NCBI GenBank assembly: GCA_964057225.1
Contig: OZ059899.1
Span: 9,858,001 to 9,922,000, forward strand
Reading direction: 5' to 3'
DNA: 64,000 nt
Source of the DNA: Auanema rhodensis
Taxonomy: Eukaryota > Nematoda > Chromadorea > Rhabditida > Rhabditidae
This document shows, piece after piece, positions 1 to 11,125 of the stretch. The position numbers were made by a program, and so were the translations under genes. The notes beneath the pieces were generated by a model that saw nothing but the letters and a program-made list of their open reading frames with translations, made no database searches and was not told the DNA's origin. Positions within the stretch are counted from its first letter, which is position 1. Each line of letters opens with the position of its first letter.

Positions 1-411
1 ATTTCTCTATGATTACATAAAACTCTCGTTTGATATACAAAATAGAGAGGAATAACGTTTCCAGGATATCAATGATATCGAATCTAGTGATATTGTGGAA
101 AAATGTAATGTCAGCTCCATAGTTTTTCTTTTAATTTCTCTCATCACAATAGTCTTAGTTTTTTTTTCATAAGAGTTTCTGAAATCTTAGTTGAACAAGG
201 CAGTATATATTTTTTTCTAGAATTCGAAAGCATTTGGGATGGAAATTAGAAAGAAAAGAACTAATTTTTCTTACTTTAAAACAAACAATAAGAAATAAAA
301 TGAAAAAGATTGTTAGATATCCAATTTAAACTTATACATTTACTTCGATGAAGAGCCTATTAGTTTGAAATTTTATGTCTTACAGTTCTCCAACAGAACA
401 GACTGATCCTG

Positions 412-821
412 ATTTCTCTATGATTACATAAAACTCTCGTTTGATATACAAAAAGGAGAGGAATAACGTTTCCAGGATATCAATGATATCGAATCTAGTG
501 ATATTGTAGAAAAATGTAATGTCAGCTCCATAGTTTTTCTCTTAATTTCTCTCATCACAATAGTCTTAGTTTTTTTTCATGAGAGTTTCTGAAATCTTAG
601 TTGAACAAGGCAGTATATATTTTTTTCTGGAATTCGAAAGCATTTAGGATGGAAATTAGAAAGAAAAGAACTAGTTTTTCCTACTTTAAAACAAACAATA
701 AGAAATAAAATGAAAAAGATTGTTAGATATCCAATTTAAACTTATACATTTACTTCGATAAAGAGCCTATTAGTTTGAAATTTTATGTCTTACAGTTCTC
801 CAGCAGAACAGACTGATCCTG
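412..821 (+). repeat. Representative 410-bp monomer without tRNA
   Basis: This is the commonest monomer, running from one ATTTCTCTA to the next. In order it has ATTTCTCTATGATTACATAA, a purine block AAAAGGAGAGGAATAACG, the GATATCAATGATATCG block, AATGTCAGCTCCATAG, a T8 run, GAACAAGGCAGTATATATTT in place of the tRNA, GAATTCGAAAGCATT, and TTACAGTTCTCC. Copies with one extra T in the T run are 411 bp. Recurrent variants are AAAATAGAGAGG for AAAAGGAGAGG, CATGAGAG for CATAAGAG, and CATTTAGGATGG for CATTTGGGATGG. These variants mark lineages of monomers. Confidence 0.95.
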
Positions 822-1018
822 ATTTCTCTATGATTTCATAAAACTCTCGTTTGATATACAAAAAGGAGAGGAATAACGTTTCCAGGACATCAATGATATC
901 GAATCTAGTGATATTGTAGAAAAATGTAATGTCAGCTCCATAGTTTTTCTCTTAATTTCTCTCATCACAATAGTCTTAGTTTTTTTTCATAAGAGTTTCT
1001 GAAATCTTAGTTGAACAA

Positions 1019-1091
1019 GGCCGCGTGGCGCAATGGATAACGCGTCTGCCTACGGAGCAGAAGATTGTAGGTTCGAATCCTGCCGTGGTCG
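1019..1091 (+). tRNA. tRNA-Arg-ACG: tRNA-Arg (ACG), reference copy
   Basis: This is a complete 73-nt cloverleaf without intron or CCA. The acceptor GGCCGCG pairs with CGTGGTC through two G-U pairs, and the discriminator is G73. The D stem has three Watson-Crick pairs plus a C13-A22 mismatch, as is usual in this isoacceptor, and A20 (an arginine identity base) is present. The anticodon stem TCTGC/GCAGA holds loop CTACGGA with anticodon ACG. It would be read as ICG after A-to-I editing and decode CGU, CGC and CGA. The T arm is GTAGG-TTCGAAT-CCTGC. A box TGGCGCAATGG (bases 8-18) and B box GGTTCGAATCC (bases 52-62) match the Pol III consensus. A T7 terminator starts five bases past the 3' end. 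Downstream spacer class 1: AACGATTTG, CATATGAA, ATATTTGAAC. Confidence 0.97.
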
Positions 1092-1095
1092 TAAA

Positions 1096-1102
1096 TTTTT
1101 TT
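1096..1102 (+). terminator. Pol III oligo-T terminator (typical of the array)
   Basis: TAAA and then seven T residues follow the tRNA 3' end. The same T7 tract occurs at the same distance after 37 of the 38 tRNAs. The exception is the copy at 10716. Confidence 0.9.
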
Positions 1103-1625
1103 CATTTCACTTGTCATTTATAAAAATCGAATTTATCTTCTTCAACGATTTGTTTTGCAATGTGTCATATGAATTTCATATTTGAACAAAACGTTTTTTA
1201 AGAAGTTTTTTTGTTGTCAACATATATATTTTCCTGGAATTCGAAAGCATTTGGGATGGAAATTAGAAAGAAAAGAACTAGTTTTTCCTACTTTAAAACA
1301 AACAATAAGAAATAAAATGAAAAAGATTGTTAGATATCCAATTTAAACTTATACATTTACTTCGATAAAGAGCCTATTAGTTTGAAATTTTATGTCTTAC
1401 AGTTCTCCAGCAGAACAGACTGATCCTGATTTCTCTATGATTTCATAAAACTCTCGTTTGATATACAAAAAGGAGAGGAATAACGTTTCCAGGACATCAA
1501 TGATATCGAATCTAGTGATATTGTAGAAAAATGTAATGTCAGCTCCATAGTTTTTCTCTTAATTTCTCTCATCACAATAGTCTTAGTTTTTTTTCATAAG
1601 AGTTTCTGAAATCTTAGTTGAACAA

Positions 1626-1698
1626 GGCCGCGTGGCGCAATGGATAACGCGTCTGCCTACGGAGCAGAAGATTGTAGGTTCGAATCCTGCCGTGGTCG
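1626..1698 (+). tRNA. tRNA-Arg-ACG: tRNA-Arg (ACG)
   Basis: The 73-nt sequence is identical to the copy at 1019, and the two form a directly tandem pair 607 bp apart. Spacer class 2: like class 1, but CATAAGAA replaces CATATGAA. T7 terminator intact. Confidence 0.96.
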
Positions 1699-2035
1699 TA
1701 AATTTTTTTCATTTCACTTGTCATTTATAAAAATCGAATTTATCTTCTTCAACGATTTGTTTTGCAATGTGTCATAAGAATTTCATATTTGAACAAAACG
1801 TTTTTTAAGAAGTTTTTTTGTTGTCAACATATATATTTTCCTGGAATTCGAAAGCATTTGGGATGGAAATTAGAAAGAAAAGAACTAGTTTTTCCTACTT
1901 TAAAACAAACAATAAGAAATAAAATGAAAAAGATTGTTAGATATCCAATTTAAACTTATACATTTACTTCGATAAAGAGCCTATTAGTTTGAAATTTTAT
2001 GTCTTACAGTTCTCCAACAAAACAGACTGATCCTG

Positions 2036-2281
2036 ATTTCTCTATGATTACATAAAACTCTCGTTTGATATAAAAGCATATTGGATAGAAATTTCGAAAG
2101 CATTTTGGATGAAAATTAGAAAGAAAAGAACTAGTTTTTCCTACTTTAAAACAAACAATAAGAAATAAAATGAAAAAGATTGTTAGATATCCAATTTAAA
2201 CTTATACATTTACTTCGATAAAGAGCCTATTAGTTTGAAATTTTATGTCTTACAGTTCTCCAACAGAACAGACTGATCCTG
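2036..2281 (+). repeat. Short 246-bp monomer
   Basis: The monomer jumps from GTTTGATATA straight to AAAGCATATTGGATAGAAA, then TTTCGAAAGCATT. It skips the GATATC block, the T8 run and the cassette site (about 164 bp). The AAAGCATATTGG linker is specific to short monomers and resembles a degenerate second copy of GAAAGCATTTTGG. Confidence 0.93.
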
Positions 2282-3709
2282 ATTTCTCTATGATTACATA
2301 AAACTCTCGTTTGATATACAAAAAGGAGAGGAATAACGTTTCCAGGATATCAATGATATCGAATCTAGTGATATTGTAGAAAAATGTAATGTCAGCTCCA
2401 TAGTTTTTCTCTTAATTTCTCTCATCACAATAGTCTTAGTTTTTTTTCATAAGAGTTTCTGAAATCTTAGTTGAACAAGGCAGTATATATTTTTTTCTGG
2501 AATTCGAAAGCATTTGGGATGGAAATTAGAAAGAAAAGAACTAGTTTTTCCTACTTTAAAACAAACAATAAGAAATAAAATGAAAAAGATTGTTAGATAT
2601 CCTATTTAAACTTATACATTTACTTCGATAAAGAGCCTATTAGTTTGAAATTTTATGTCTTACAGTTCACCAACAGAACAGACTGATCCTGATTTCTCTA
2701 TGATTACATAAAACTCTCGTTTGATATACAAAATAGAGAGGAATAACGTTTCCAGGATATCAATGATATCGAATCTAGTGATATTGTGGAAAAATGTAAT
2801 GTCAGCTCCATAGTTTTTCTTTTAATTTCTCTCATCACAATAGTCTTAGTTTTTTTTTCATAAGAGTTTCTGAAATCTTAGTTGAACAAGGCAGTATATA
2901 TTTTTTTCTAGAATTCGAAAGCATTTGGGATGGAAATTAGAAAGAAAAGAACTAATTTTTCTTACTTTAAAACAAACAATAAGAAATAAAATGAAAAAGA
3001 TTGTTAGATATCCAATTTAAACTTATACATTTACTTCGATAAAGAGCCTATTAGTTTGAAATTTTATGTCTTACAGTTCTCCAACAGAACAGACTGATCC
3101 TGATTTCTCTATGATTACATAAAACTCTCGTTTGATATACAAAAAGGAGAGGAATAACGTTTCCAGGATATCAATGATATCGAATCTAGTGATATTGTAG
3201 AAAAATGTAATGTCAGCTCCATAGTTTTTCTCTTAATTTCTCTCATCACAATAGTCTTAGTTTTTTTTCATGAGAGTTTCTGAAATCTTAGTTGAACAAG
3301 GCAGTATATATTTTTTTCTGGAATTCGAAAGCATTTAGGATGGAAATTAGAAAGAAAAGAACTAGTTTTTCCTACTTTAAAACAAACAATAAGAAATAAA
3401 ATGAAAAAGATTGTTAGATATCCAATTTAAACTTATACATTTACTTCGATAAAGAGCCTATTAGTTTGAAATTTTATGTCTTACAGTTCTCCAGCAGAAC
3501 AGACTGATCCTGATTTCTCTATGATTTCATAAAACTCTCGTTTGATATACAAAAAGGAGAGGAATAACGTTTCCAGGACATCAATGATATCGAATCTAGT
3601 GATATTGTAGAAAAATGTAATGTCAGCTCCATAGTTTTTCTCTTAATTTCTCTCATCACAATAGTCTTAGTTTTTTTTCATAAGAGTTTCTGAAATCTTA
3701 GTTGAACAA

Positions 3710-3782
3710 GGCCGCGTGGCGCAATGGATAACGCGTCTGCCTACGGAGCAGAAGATTGTAGGTTCGAATCCTGCCGTGGTCG
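3710..3782 (+). tRNA. tRNA-Arg-ACG: tRNA-Arg (ACG)
   Basis: Identical to the reference copy. Counterpart of the gene at 1019 in the second 2281-bp block. Spacer class 1, T7 terminator intact. Confidence 0.96.
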
Positions 3783-4316
3783 TAAATTTTTTTCATTTCA
3801 CTTGTCATTTATAAAAATCGAATTTATCTTCTTCAACGATTTGTTTTGCAATGTGTCATATGAATTTCATATTTGAACAAAACGTTTTTTAAGAAGTTTT
3901 TTTGTTGTCAACATATATATTTTCCTGGAATTCGAAAGCATTTGGGATGGAAATTAGAAAGAAAAGAACTAGTTTTTCCTACTTTAAAACAAACAATAAG
4001 AAATAAAATGAAAAAGATTGTTAGATATCCAATTTAAACTTATACATTTACTTCGATAAAGAGCCTATTAGTTTGAAATTTTATGTCTTACAGTTCTCCA
4101 GCAGAACAGACTGATCCTGATTTCTCTATGATTTCATAAAACTCTCGTTTGATATACAAAAAGGAGAGGAATAACGTTTCCAGGACATCAATGATATCGA
4201 ATCTAGTGATATTGTAGAAAAATGTAATGTCAGCTCCATAGTTTTTCTCTTAATTTCTCTCATCACAATAGTCTTAGTTTTTTTTCATAAGAGTTTCTGA
4301 AATCTTAGTTGAACAA

Positions 4317-4389
4317 GGCCGCGTGGCGCAATGGATAACGCGTCTGCCTACGGAGCAGAAGATTGTAGGTTCGAATCCTGCCGTGGTCG
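4317..4389 (+). tRNA. tRNA-Arg-ACG: tRNA-Arg (ACG)
   Basis: Identical to the reference copy. Counterpart of the gene at 1626. Spacer class 2, T7 terminator intact. Confidence 0.96.
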
Positions 4390-4726
4390 TAAATTTTTTT
4401 CATTTCACTTGTCATTTATAAAAATCGAATTTATCTTCTTCAACGATTTGTTTTGCAATGTGTCATAAGAATTTCATATTTGAACAAAACGTTTTTTAAG
4501 AAGTTTTTTTGTTGTCAACATATATATTTTCCTGGAATTCGAAAGCATTTGGGATGGAAATTAGAAAGAAAAGAACTAGTTTTTCCTACTTTAAAACAAA
4601 CAATAAGAAATAAAATGAAAAAGATTGTTAGATATCCAATTTAAACTTATACATTTACTTCGATAAAGAGCCTATTAGTTTGAAATTTTATGTCTTACAG
4701 TTCTCCAACAAAACAGACTGATCCTG

Positions 4727-4972
4727 ATTTCTCTATGATTACATAAAACTCTCGTTTGATATAAAAGCATATTGGATAGAAATTTCGAAAGCATTTTGGA
4801 TGAAAATTAGAAAGAAAAGAACTAGTTTTTCCTACTTTAAAACAAACAATAAGAAATAAAATGAAAAAGATTGTTAGATATCCAATTTAAACTTATACAT
4901 TTACTTCGATAAAGAGCCTATTAGTTTGAAATTTTATGTCTTACAGTTCTCCAACAGAACAGACTGATCCTG
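4727..4972 (+). repeat. Short 246-bp monomer
   Basis: Same deletion junction as at 2036. It directly follows a tRNA monomer and is part of the second 2281-bp block. Confidence 0.93.
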
Positions 4973-5990
4973 ATTTCTCTATGATTACATAAAACTCTCG
5001 TTTGATATACAAAAAGGAGAGGAATAACGTTTCCAGGATATCAATGATATCGAATCTAGTGATATTGTAGAAAAATGTAATGTCAGCTCCATAGTTTTTC
5101 TCTTAATTTCTCTCATCACAATAGTCTTAGTTTTTTTTCATAAGAGTTTCTGAAATCTTAGTTGAACAAGGCAGTATATATTTTTTTCTGGTATTCGAAA
5201 GCATTTGGGATGGAAATTAGAAAAAAAAGAACTAGTTTTTCCTACTTTAAAACAAACAATAAGAAATAAAATGAAAAAGATTGTTAGATATCCAATTTAA
5301 ACTTATACATTTACTTCGATAAAGAGCCTATTAGTTTGAAATTTTATGTCTTACAGTTCTCCAACAGAACAGACTGATCCTGATTTCTCTATGATTACAT
5401 AAAACTCTCGTTTGATATACAAAATAGAGAGGAATAACGTTTCCAGGATATCAATGATATCGAATCTAGTGATATTGTGGAAAAATGTAATGTCAGCTCC
5501 ATAGTTTTTCTCTTAATTTCTCTCATCACAATAGTCTTAGTTTTTTTTTCATAAGAGTTTCTGAAATCTTAGTTGAACAAGGCAGTATATATTTTTTTCT
5601 GGAATTCGAAAGCATTTGGGATGGAAATTAGAAAGAAAAGAACTAGTTTTTCCTACTTTAAAACAAACAATAAGAAATAAAATGAAAAAGATTGTTAGAT
5701 ATCCAATTTAAACTTATACATTTACTTCGATAAAGAGCCTATTAGTTTGAAATTTTATGTCTTACAGTTCTCCAACAGAACAGACTGATCCTGATTTCTC
5801 TATGATTACATAAAACTCTCGTTTGATATACGAAATAGAGAGGAATAACGTTTCCAGGATATCAATGATATCGAATCTAGTGATATTGTGGAAAAATGTA
5901 ATGTCAGCTCCATAGTTTTTCTCTTAATTTCTCTCATCACAATAGTCTTAGTTTTTTTTCATAAGAGTTTCTGAAATCTTAGTTGAACAA

Positions 5991-6063
5991 GGCCGCGTGG
6001 AGCAATGGATAACGCGTCTGCCTACGGAGCAGAAGATTGTAGGTTCGAATCCTGCCGTGGTCG
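5991..6063 (+). tRNA. tRNA-Arg-ACG: tRNA-Arg (ACG) with C11A change
   Basis: It differs from all other copies at base 11 (window base 6001), where C is replaced by A. This removes the C11-G24 pair of a D stem that already has a C13-A22 mismatch, leaving two pairs. It also replaces the conserved pyrimidine at position 4 of the A box (TGGAGCAATGG). Anticodon, T arm, acceptor and B box are unchanged. The T7 terminator is present, followed by CTTTTC instead of CATTTC. Spacer class 3: AACGATTTG with ATAGTTGAAC. It may be weakly transcribed or unstable, a likely early pseudogene. Confidence 0.85.
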
Positions 6064-6597
6064 TAAATTTTTTTCTTTTCACTTGTCATTTATAAAAATC
6101 GAATTTATCTTCTTCAACGATTTGTTTTGCAATGTGTCATAAGAATTTCATAGTTGAACAAAACGTTTTTTAAGAAGTTTTTTTGTTGTCAACATATATA
6201 TTTTCCTGGAATTCGAAAGCATTTGGGATGGAAATTAGAAAGAAAAGAATTAGTTTTTCCTACTTTAAAACAAACAATAAGAAATAAAATGAAAAAGATT
6301 GTTAGATATCCAATTTAAACTTATACATTTACTTCGATAAAGAGCCTATTAGTTTGAAATTTTATGTCTTACAGTTCTCCAACAGAACAGACTGATCCTG
6401 ATTTCTCTATGATTACATAAAACTCTCGTTTGATATACAAAAAGGAGAGGAATAACGTTTCCAGGATATCAATGATATCGAATCTAGTGATATTGTAGAA
6501 AAATGTAATGTCAGCTCCATAGTTTTTCTCTTAATTTCTCTCATCACAATAGTCTTAGTTTTTTTTCATAAGAGTTTCTGAAATCTTAGTTGAACAA

Positions 6598-6670
6598 GGC
6601 CGCGTGGCGCAATGGATAACGCGTCTGCCTACGGAGCAGAAGATTGTAGGTTCGAATCCTGCCGTGGTCG
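6598..6670 (+). tRNA. tRNA-Arg-ACG: tRNA-Arg (ACG)
   Basis: Reference sequence, 607 bp after the C11A copy. Spacer class 4: AACGATTATTTTTG with ATAGTTGAAC. Private change GAACAGAAC in the spacer. Terminator intact. Confidence 0.96.
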
Positions 6671-7007
6671 TAAATTTTTTTCATTTCACTTGTCATTTAT
6701 AAAAATCGAATTTATCTTCTTCAACGATTATTTTTGCAATGTGTCATAAGAATTTCATAGTTGAACAGAACGTTTTTTAAGAAGTTTTTTTGTTGTCAAC
6801 ATATATATTTTCCTGGAATTCGAAAGCATTTGGGATGGAAATTAGAAAGGAAAGAACTAGTTTTTCCTACTTTAAAACAAACAATAAAAAATAAAATGAA
6901 AAAGATTGTTAGATATCCAATTTAAACTTATACATTTACTTCGATAAACAGCCTATTAGTTTGAAATTTTATGTCTTACAGTTCTCCAACAGAACAGACT
7001 GATCCTG

Positions 7008-7253
7008 ATTTCTCTATGATTACATAAAACTCTCGTTTGATATAAAAGCATATTGGATCGAAATTTCGAAAGCATTTTGGATGAAAATTAGAAAGAAAAG
7101 AATTAGTTTTTCCTACTTTAAAACAAACAATAAGAAATAATATGAAAAAGATTGTTAGATATCCAATTTAAACTTATACATTTACTTCGATAAAGAGCCT
7201 ATTAGTTTGAAATTTCATGTCTTACAGTTCTCCAACAGAACAGACTAATCCTG
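7008..7253 (+). repeat. Short 246-bp monomer
   Basis: Standard short-monomer junction with private changes ATTGGATCGAAA and AATTTCATG. It lies between the tRNA monomers at 6598 and 7451 and gives the 853-bp (607 plus 246) spacing. Confidence 0.92.
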
Positions 7254-7450
7254 ATTTCTCTATGATTACATAAAACTCTCGTTTGATATACAAAAAGGAG
7301 AGGAATAACGTTTCCAGGATATCAATGATATCGAATCTAGTGATATTGTAGAAAAATGTAATGTCAGCTCCATAGTTTTTCTCTTAATTTCTCTCATCAC
7401 AATAGTCTTAGTTTTTTTTCATAAGAGTTTCTGAAATCTTAGTTGAACAA

Positions 7451-7523
7451 GGCCGCGTGGCGCAATGGATAACGCGTCTGCCTACGGAGCAGAAGATTGT
7501 AGGTTCGAATCCTGCCGTGGTCG
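7451..7523 (+). tRNA. tRNA-Arg-ACG: tRNA-Arg (ACG)
   Basis: Reference sequence. Spacer class 4, terminator intact. It is followed by five 410/411-bp monomers before the next tRNA (2658 bp). Confidence 0.96.
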
Positions 7524-10108
7524 TAAATTTTTTTCATTTCACTTGTCATTTATAAAAATCGAATTTATCTTCTTCAACGATTATTTTTGCAATGTGTCAT
7601 AAGAATTTCATAGTTGAACAAAACGTTTTTTAAGAAGTTTTTTTGTTGTCAACATATATATTTTCCTGGAATTCGAAAGCATTTGGGATGGAAATTAGAA
7701 AGAAAAGAACTAGTTTTTTCTACTTTAAAACAAACAATAAGAAATAAAATGAAAAAGATTGTTAGATATCCAATTTAAACTTATACATTTACTTGGATAA
7801 AGAGCCTATTAGTTTGAAATTTTATGTCTTACAGTTCTCCAACAGAACAGACTGATCCTGATTTCTCTATGATTACATAAAACTCTCGTTTGATATACAA
7901 AATAGAGAGGAATAACGTTTCCAGGATATCAATGATATCGAATCTAGTGATATTGTAGAAAAATGTAATGTCAGCTCCATAGTTTTTCTCTTAATTTCTC
8001 TCATCACAATAGTCTTAGTTTTTTTTCATAAGAGTTTCTGAAATCTTAGTTGAACAAGGCATTATATATTTTTTTCTGGAATTCGAAAGCATTTGGGATG
8101 GAAATTAGAAAGAAAAGAACTAGTTTTTCCTACTTTAAAACAAACAATAAGAAATAAATTGAAAAAGATTGTTAGATATCCAATTTAAACTTATACATTT
8201 ACTTCGATAAAGAGCCTATTAGTTTGAAATTTTATGTCTTACAGTTCTCCAACAGAACAGACTGATCCTGATTTCTCTATGATTACATAAAACTCTCGTT
8301 TGATATACAAAAAGGAGAGGAATAACGTTTCCAGGATATCAATGATATCGAATCTATTGATATTGTAGAAAAATGTAATGTCAGCTCCATAGTTTTTCTC
8401 TTAATTTCTCTCATCACAATAGTCTCAGTTTTTTTTCATAAGAGTTTCTGAAATCTTAGTTGAACAAGGCAGTATATATTTTTTTCTGGAATTCGAAAGC
8501 ATTTGGGATGGAAATTAGAAAGAAAAGAACTAGTTTTTCCTACTTTAAAACAAACAATAAGAAATAAAATGAAAAAGATTGTTAGATATCCAATTTAAAC
8601 TTATACATTTACTTCGATAAAGAGCCTATTAGTTTGAAATTTTATGTCTTACAGTTCTCCAACAGAACAGACTGATCCTGATTTCTCTATGATTACATAA
8701 AACTCTCGTTTGATATACAAAAAGGAGAGGAATAACGTTTCCAGGATATCAATGATATCGAATCTAGTGATATTGTAGAAAAATGTAATGTCAGCTCCAT
8801 AGTTTTTCTCTTAATTTCTCTCATCACAATAGTCTTAGTTTTTTTTCATAAGAGTTTCTGAAATCTTAGTTGAACAAGGCAGTATATATTTTTTTCTGGA
8901 ATTCGAAAGCATTTGGGATGGAAATTAGAAAGAAAAGAACTAGTTTTTCCTACTTTAAAACAAACAATAAGAAATAAAATGAAAAAGATTGTTAGATATC
9001 CTATTTAAACTTATACATTTACTTCGATAAAGAGCCTATTAGTTTGAAATTTTATGTCTTACAGTTCACCAACAGAACAGACTGATCCTGATTTCTCTAT
9101 GATTACATAAAACTCTCGTTTGATATACAAAATAGAGAGGAATAACGTTTCCAGGATATCAATGATATCGAATCTAGTGATATTGTGGAAAAATGTAATG
9201 TCAGCTCCATAGTTTTTCTTTTAATTTCTCTCATCACAATAGTCTTAGTTTTTTTTTCATAAGAGTTTCTGAAATCTTAGTTGAACAAGGCAGTATATAT
9301 TTTTTTCTAGAATTCGAAAGCATTTGGGATGGAAATTAGAAAGAAAAGAACTAATTTTTCTTACTTTAAAACAAACAATAAGAAATAAAATGAAAAAGAT
9401 TGTTAGATATCCAATTTAAACTTATACATTTACTTCGATAAAGAGCCTATTAGTTTGAAATTTTATGTCTTACAGTTCTCCAACAGAACAGACTGATCCT
9501 GATTTCTCTATGATTACATAAAACTCTCGTTTGATATACAAAAAGGAGAGGAATAACGTTTCCAGGATATCAATGATATCGAATCTAGTGATATTGTAGA
9601 AAAATGTAATGTCAGCTCCATAGTTTTTCTCTTAATTTCTCTCATCACAATAGTCTTAGTTTTTTTTCATGAGAGTTTCTGAAATCTTAGTTGAACAAGG
9701 CAGTATATATTTTTTTCTGGAATTCGAAAGCATTTAGGATGGAAATTAGAAAGAAAAGAACTAGTTTTTCCTACTTTAAAACAAACAATAAGAAATAAAA
9801 TGAAAAAGATTGTTAGATATCCAATTTAAACTTATACATTTACTTCGATAAAGAGCCTATTAGTTTGAAATTTTATGTCTTACAGTTCTCCAGCAGAACA
9901 GACTGATCCTGATTTCTCTATGATTTCATAAAACTCTCGTTTGATATACAAAAAGGAGAGGAATAACGTTTCCAGGACATCAATGATATCGAATCTAGTG
10001 ATATTGTAGAAAAATGTAATGTCAGCTCCATAGTTTTTCTCTTAATTTCTCTCATCACAATAGTCTTAGTTTTTTTTCATAAGAGTTTCTGAAATCTTAG
10101 TTGAACAA

Positions 10109-10181
10109 GGCCGCGTGGCGCAATGGATAACGCGTCTGCCTACGGAGCAGAAGATTGTAGGTTCGAATCCTGCCGTGGTCG
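10109..10181 (+). tRNA. tRNA-Arg-ACG: tRNA-Arg (ACG)
   Basis: Reference sequence. Third-block counterpart of 1019 and 3710. Spacer class 1, terminator intact. Confidence 0.96.
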
Positions 10182-10715
10182 TAAATTTTTTTCATTTCAC
10201 TTGTCATTTATAAAAATCGAATTTATCTTCTTCAACGATTTGTTTTGCAATGTGTCATATGAATTTCATATTTGAACAAAACGTTTTTTAAGAAGTTTTT
10301 TTGTTGTCAACATATATATTTTCCTGGAATTCGAAAGCATTTGGGATGGAAATTAGAAAGAAAAGAACTAGTTTTTCCTACTTTAAAACAAACAATAAGA
10401 AATAAAATGAAAAAGATTGTTAGATATCCAATTTAAACTTATACATTTACTTCGATAAAGAGCCTATTAGTTTGAAATTTTATGTCTTACAGTTCTCCAG
10501 CAGAACAGACTGATCCTGATTTCTCTATGATTTCATAAAACTCTCGTTTGATATACAAAAAGGAGAGGAATAACGTTTCCAGGACATCAATGATATCGAA
10601 TCTAGTGATATTGTAGAAAAATGTAATGTCAGCTCCATAGTTTTTCTCTTAATTTCTCTCATCACAATAGTCTTAGTTTTTTTTCATAAGAGTTTCTGAA
10701 ATCTTAGTTGAACAA

Positions 10716-10788
10716 GGCCGCGTGGCGCAATGGATAACGCGTCTGCCTACGGAGCAGAAGATTGTAGGTTCGAATCCTGCCGTGGTCG
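10716..10788 (+). tRNA. tRNA-Arg-ACG: tRNA-Arg (ACG) with broken terminator
   Basis: The gene body is identical to the reference copy. A T-to-C change splits the terminator into TTTCTTT, so no run of four T follows closely. Third-block counterpart of 1626 and 4317, which both keep T7. Spacer class 2. Confidence 0.95.
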
Positions 10789-10792
10789 TAAA

Positions 10793-10799
10793 TTTCTTT
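10793..10799 (+). terminator. Disrupted Pol III terminator (TTTCTTT)
   Basis: The T7 tract of the other 37 genes is interrupted by C at 10796. The next run of at least four T on the + strand is at 10850-10853, about 60 bases past the tRNA end, so a longer 3' trailer is expected if this gene is transcribed. Confidence 0.8.
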
Positions 10800-11125
10800 C
10801 ATTTCACTTGTCATTTATAAAAATCGAATTTATCTTCTTCAACGATTTGTTTTGCAATGTGTCATAAGAATTTCATATTTGAACAAAACGTTTTTTAAGA
10901 AGTTTTTTTGTTGTCAACATATATATTTTCCTGGAATTCGAAAGCATTTGGGATGGAAATTAGAAAGAAAAGAACTAGTTTTTCCTACTTTAAAACAAAC
11001 AATAAGAAATAAAATGAAAAAGATTGTTAGATATCCAATTTAAACTTATACATTTACTTCGATAAAGAGCCTATTAGTTTGAAATTTTATGTCTTACAGT
11101 TCTCCAACAAAACAGACTGATCCTG

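Larger units (their letters stand above)
822..1428 (+). repeat. Representative 607-bp monomer with tRNA cassette
   Basis: It has the same frame as the 410-bp monomer, but after GAACAAGG it continues into a complete tRNA-Arg. A T7 terminator and about 100 bp of cassette-specific spacer follow, and the sequence rejoins the common monomer at CATATATATTTTCCTGGAATT. The net difference from the 410-bp monomer is 197 bp. The 410-bp form keeps the first three bases of the tRNA (GGC) and then goes to AGTATATAT. It can thus be read as a 607-bp monomer that lost the cassette, or the 607-bp form as one that gained it. Confidence 0.93.
1..2281 (+). repeat. 2281-bp higher-order block, copy 1
   Basis: Monomer order is 411, 410, 607, 607, 246. 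Diagnostic variants are a T9 run with TTCTAG in the first monomer, CATGAGAG in the second, CCAGCAGAAC and GATTTCATAA in the tRNA monomers, and CAACAAAAC before the short monomer. The same order and variants recur at 2692-4972 and 9091-11371. Confidence 0.9.
2692..4972 (+). repeat. 2281-bp higher-order block, copy 2
   Basis: It has identical monomer lengths and the same diagnostic variants as 1-2281, at an offset of 2691 bp. The similarity weakens after the short monomer: the next 410-bp monomer has TGGTATTCG and an A8 run here, not TGGAATTCG and AGAAAG. Confidence 0.9.

Noticed and set aside
979-986. T8 run upstream of each tRNA as an extra terminator or promoter part
   Set aside because: The run is present equally in tRNA-less monomers and lies about 35 bases before the gene. 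No TATA-like element at the usual -30 position is visible, and the internal boxes suffice to explain Pol III use.
1762-1953. 63-codon reading frame, repeated at 4453 and 10852
   Set aside because: It starts in the tRNA spacer and runs into the common monomer. It occurs only where class 2 spacers happen to be open and is broken in all other classes. Codon use is plain AT-rich, and it matches no family I know.
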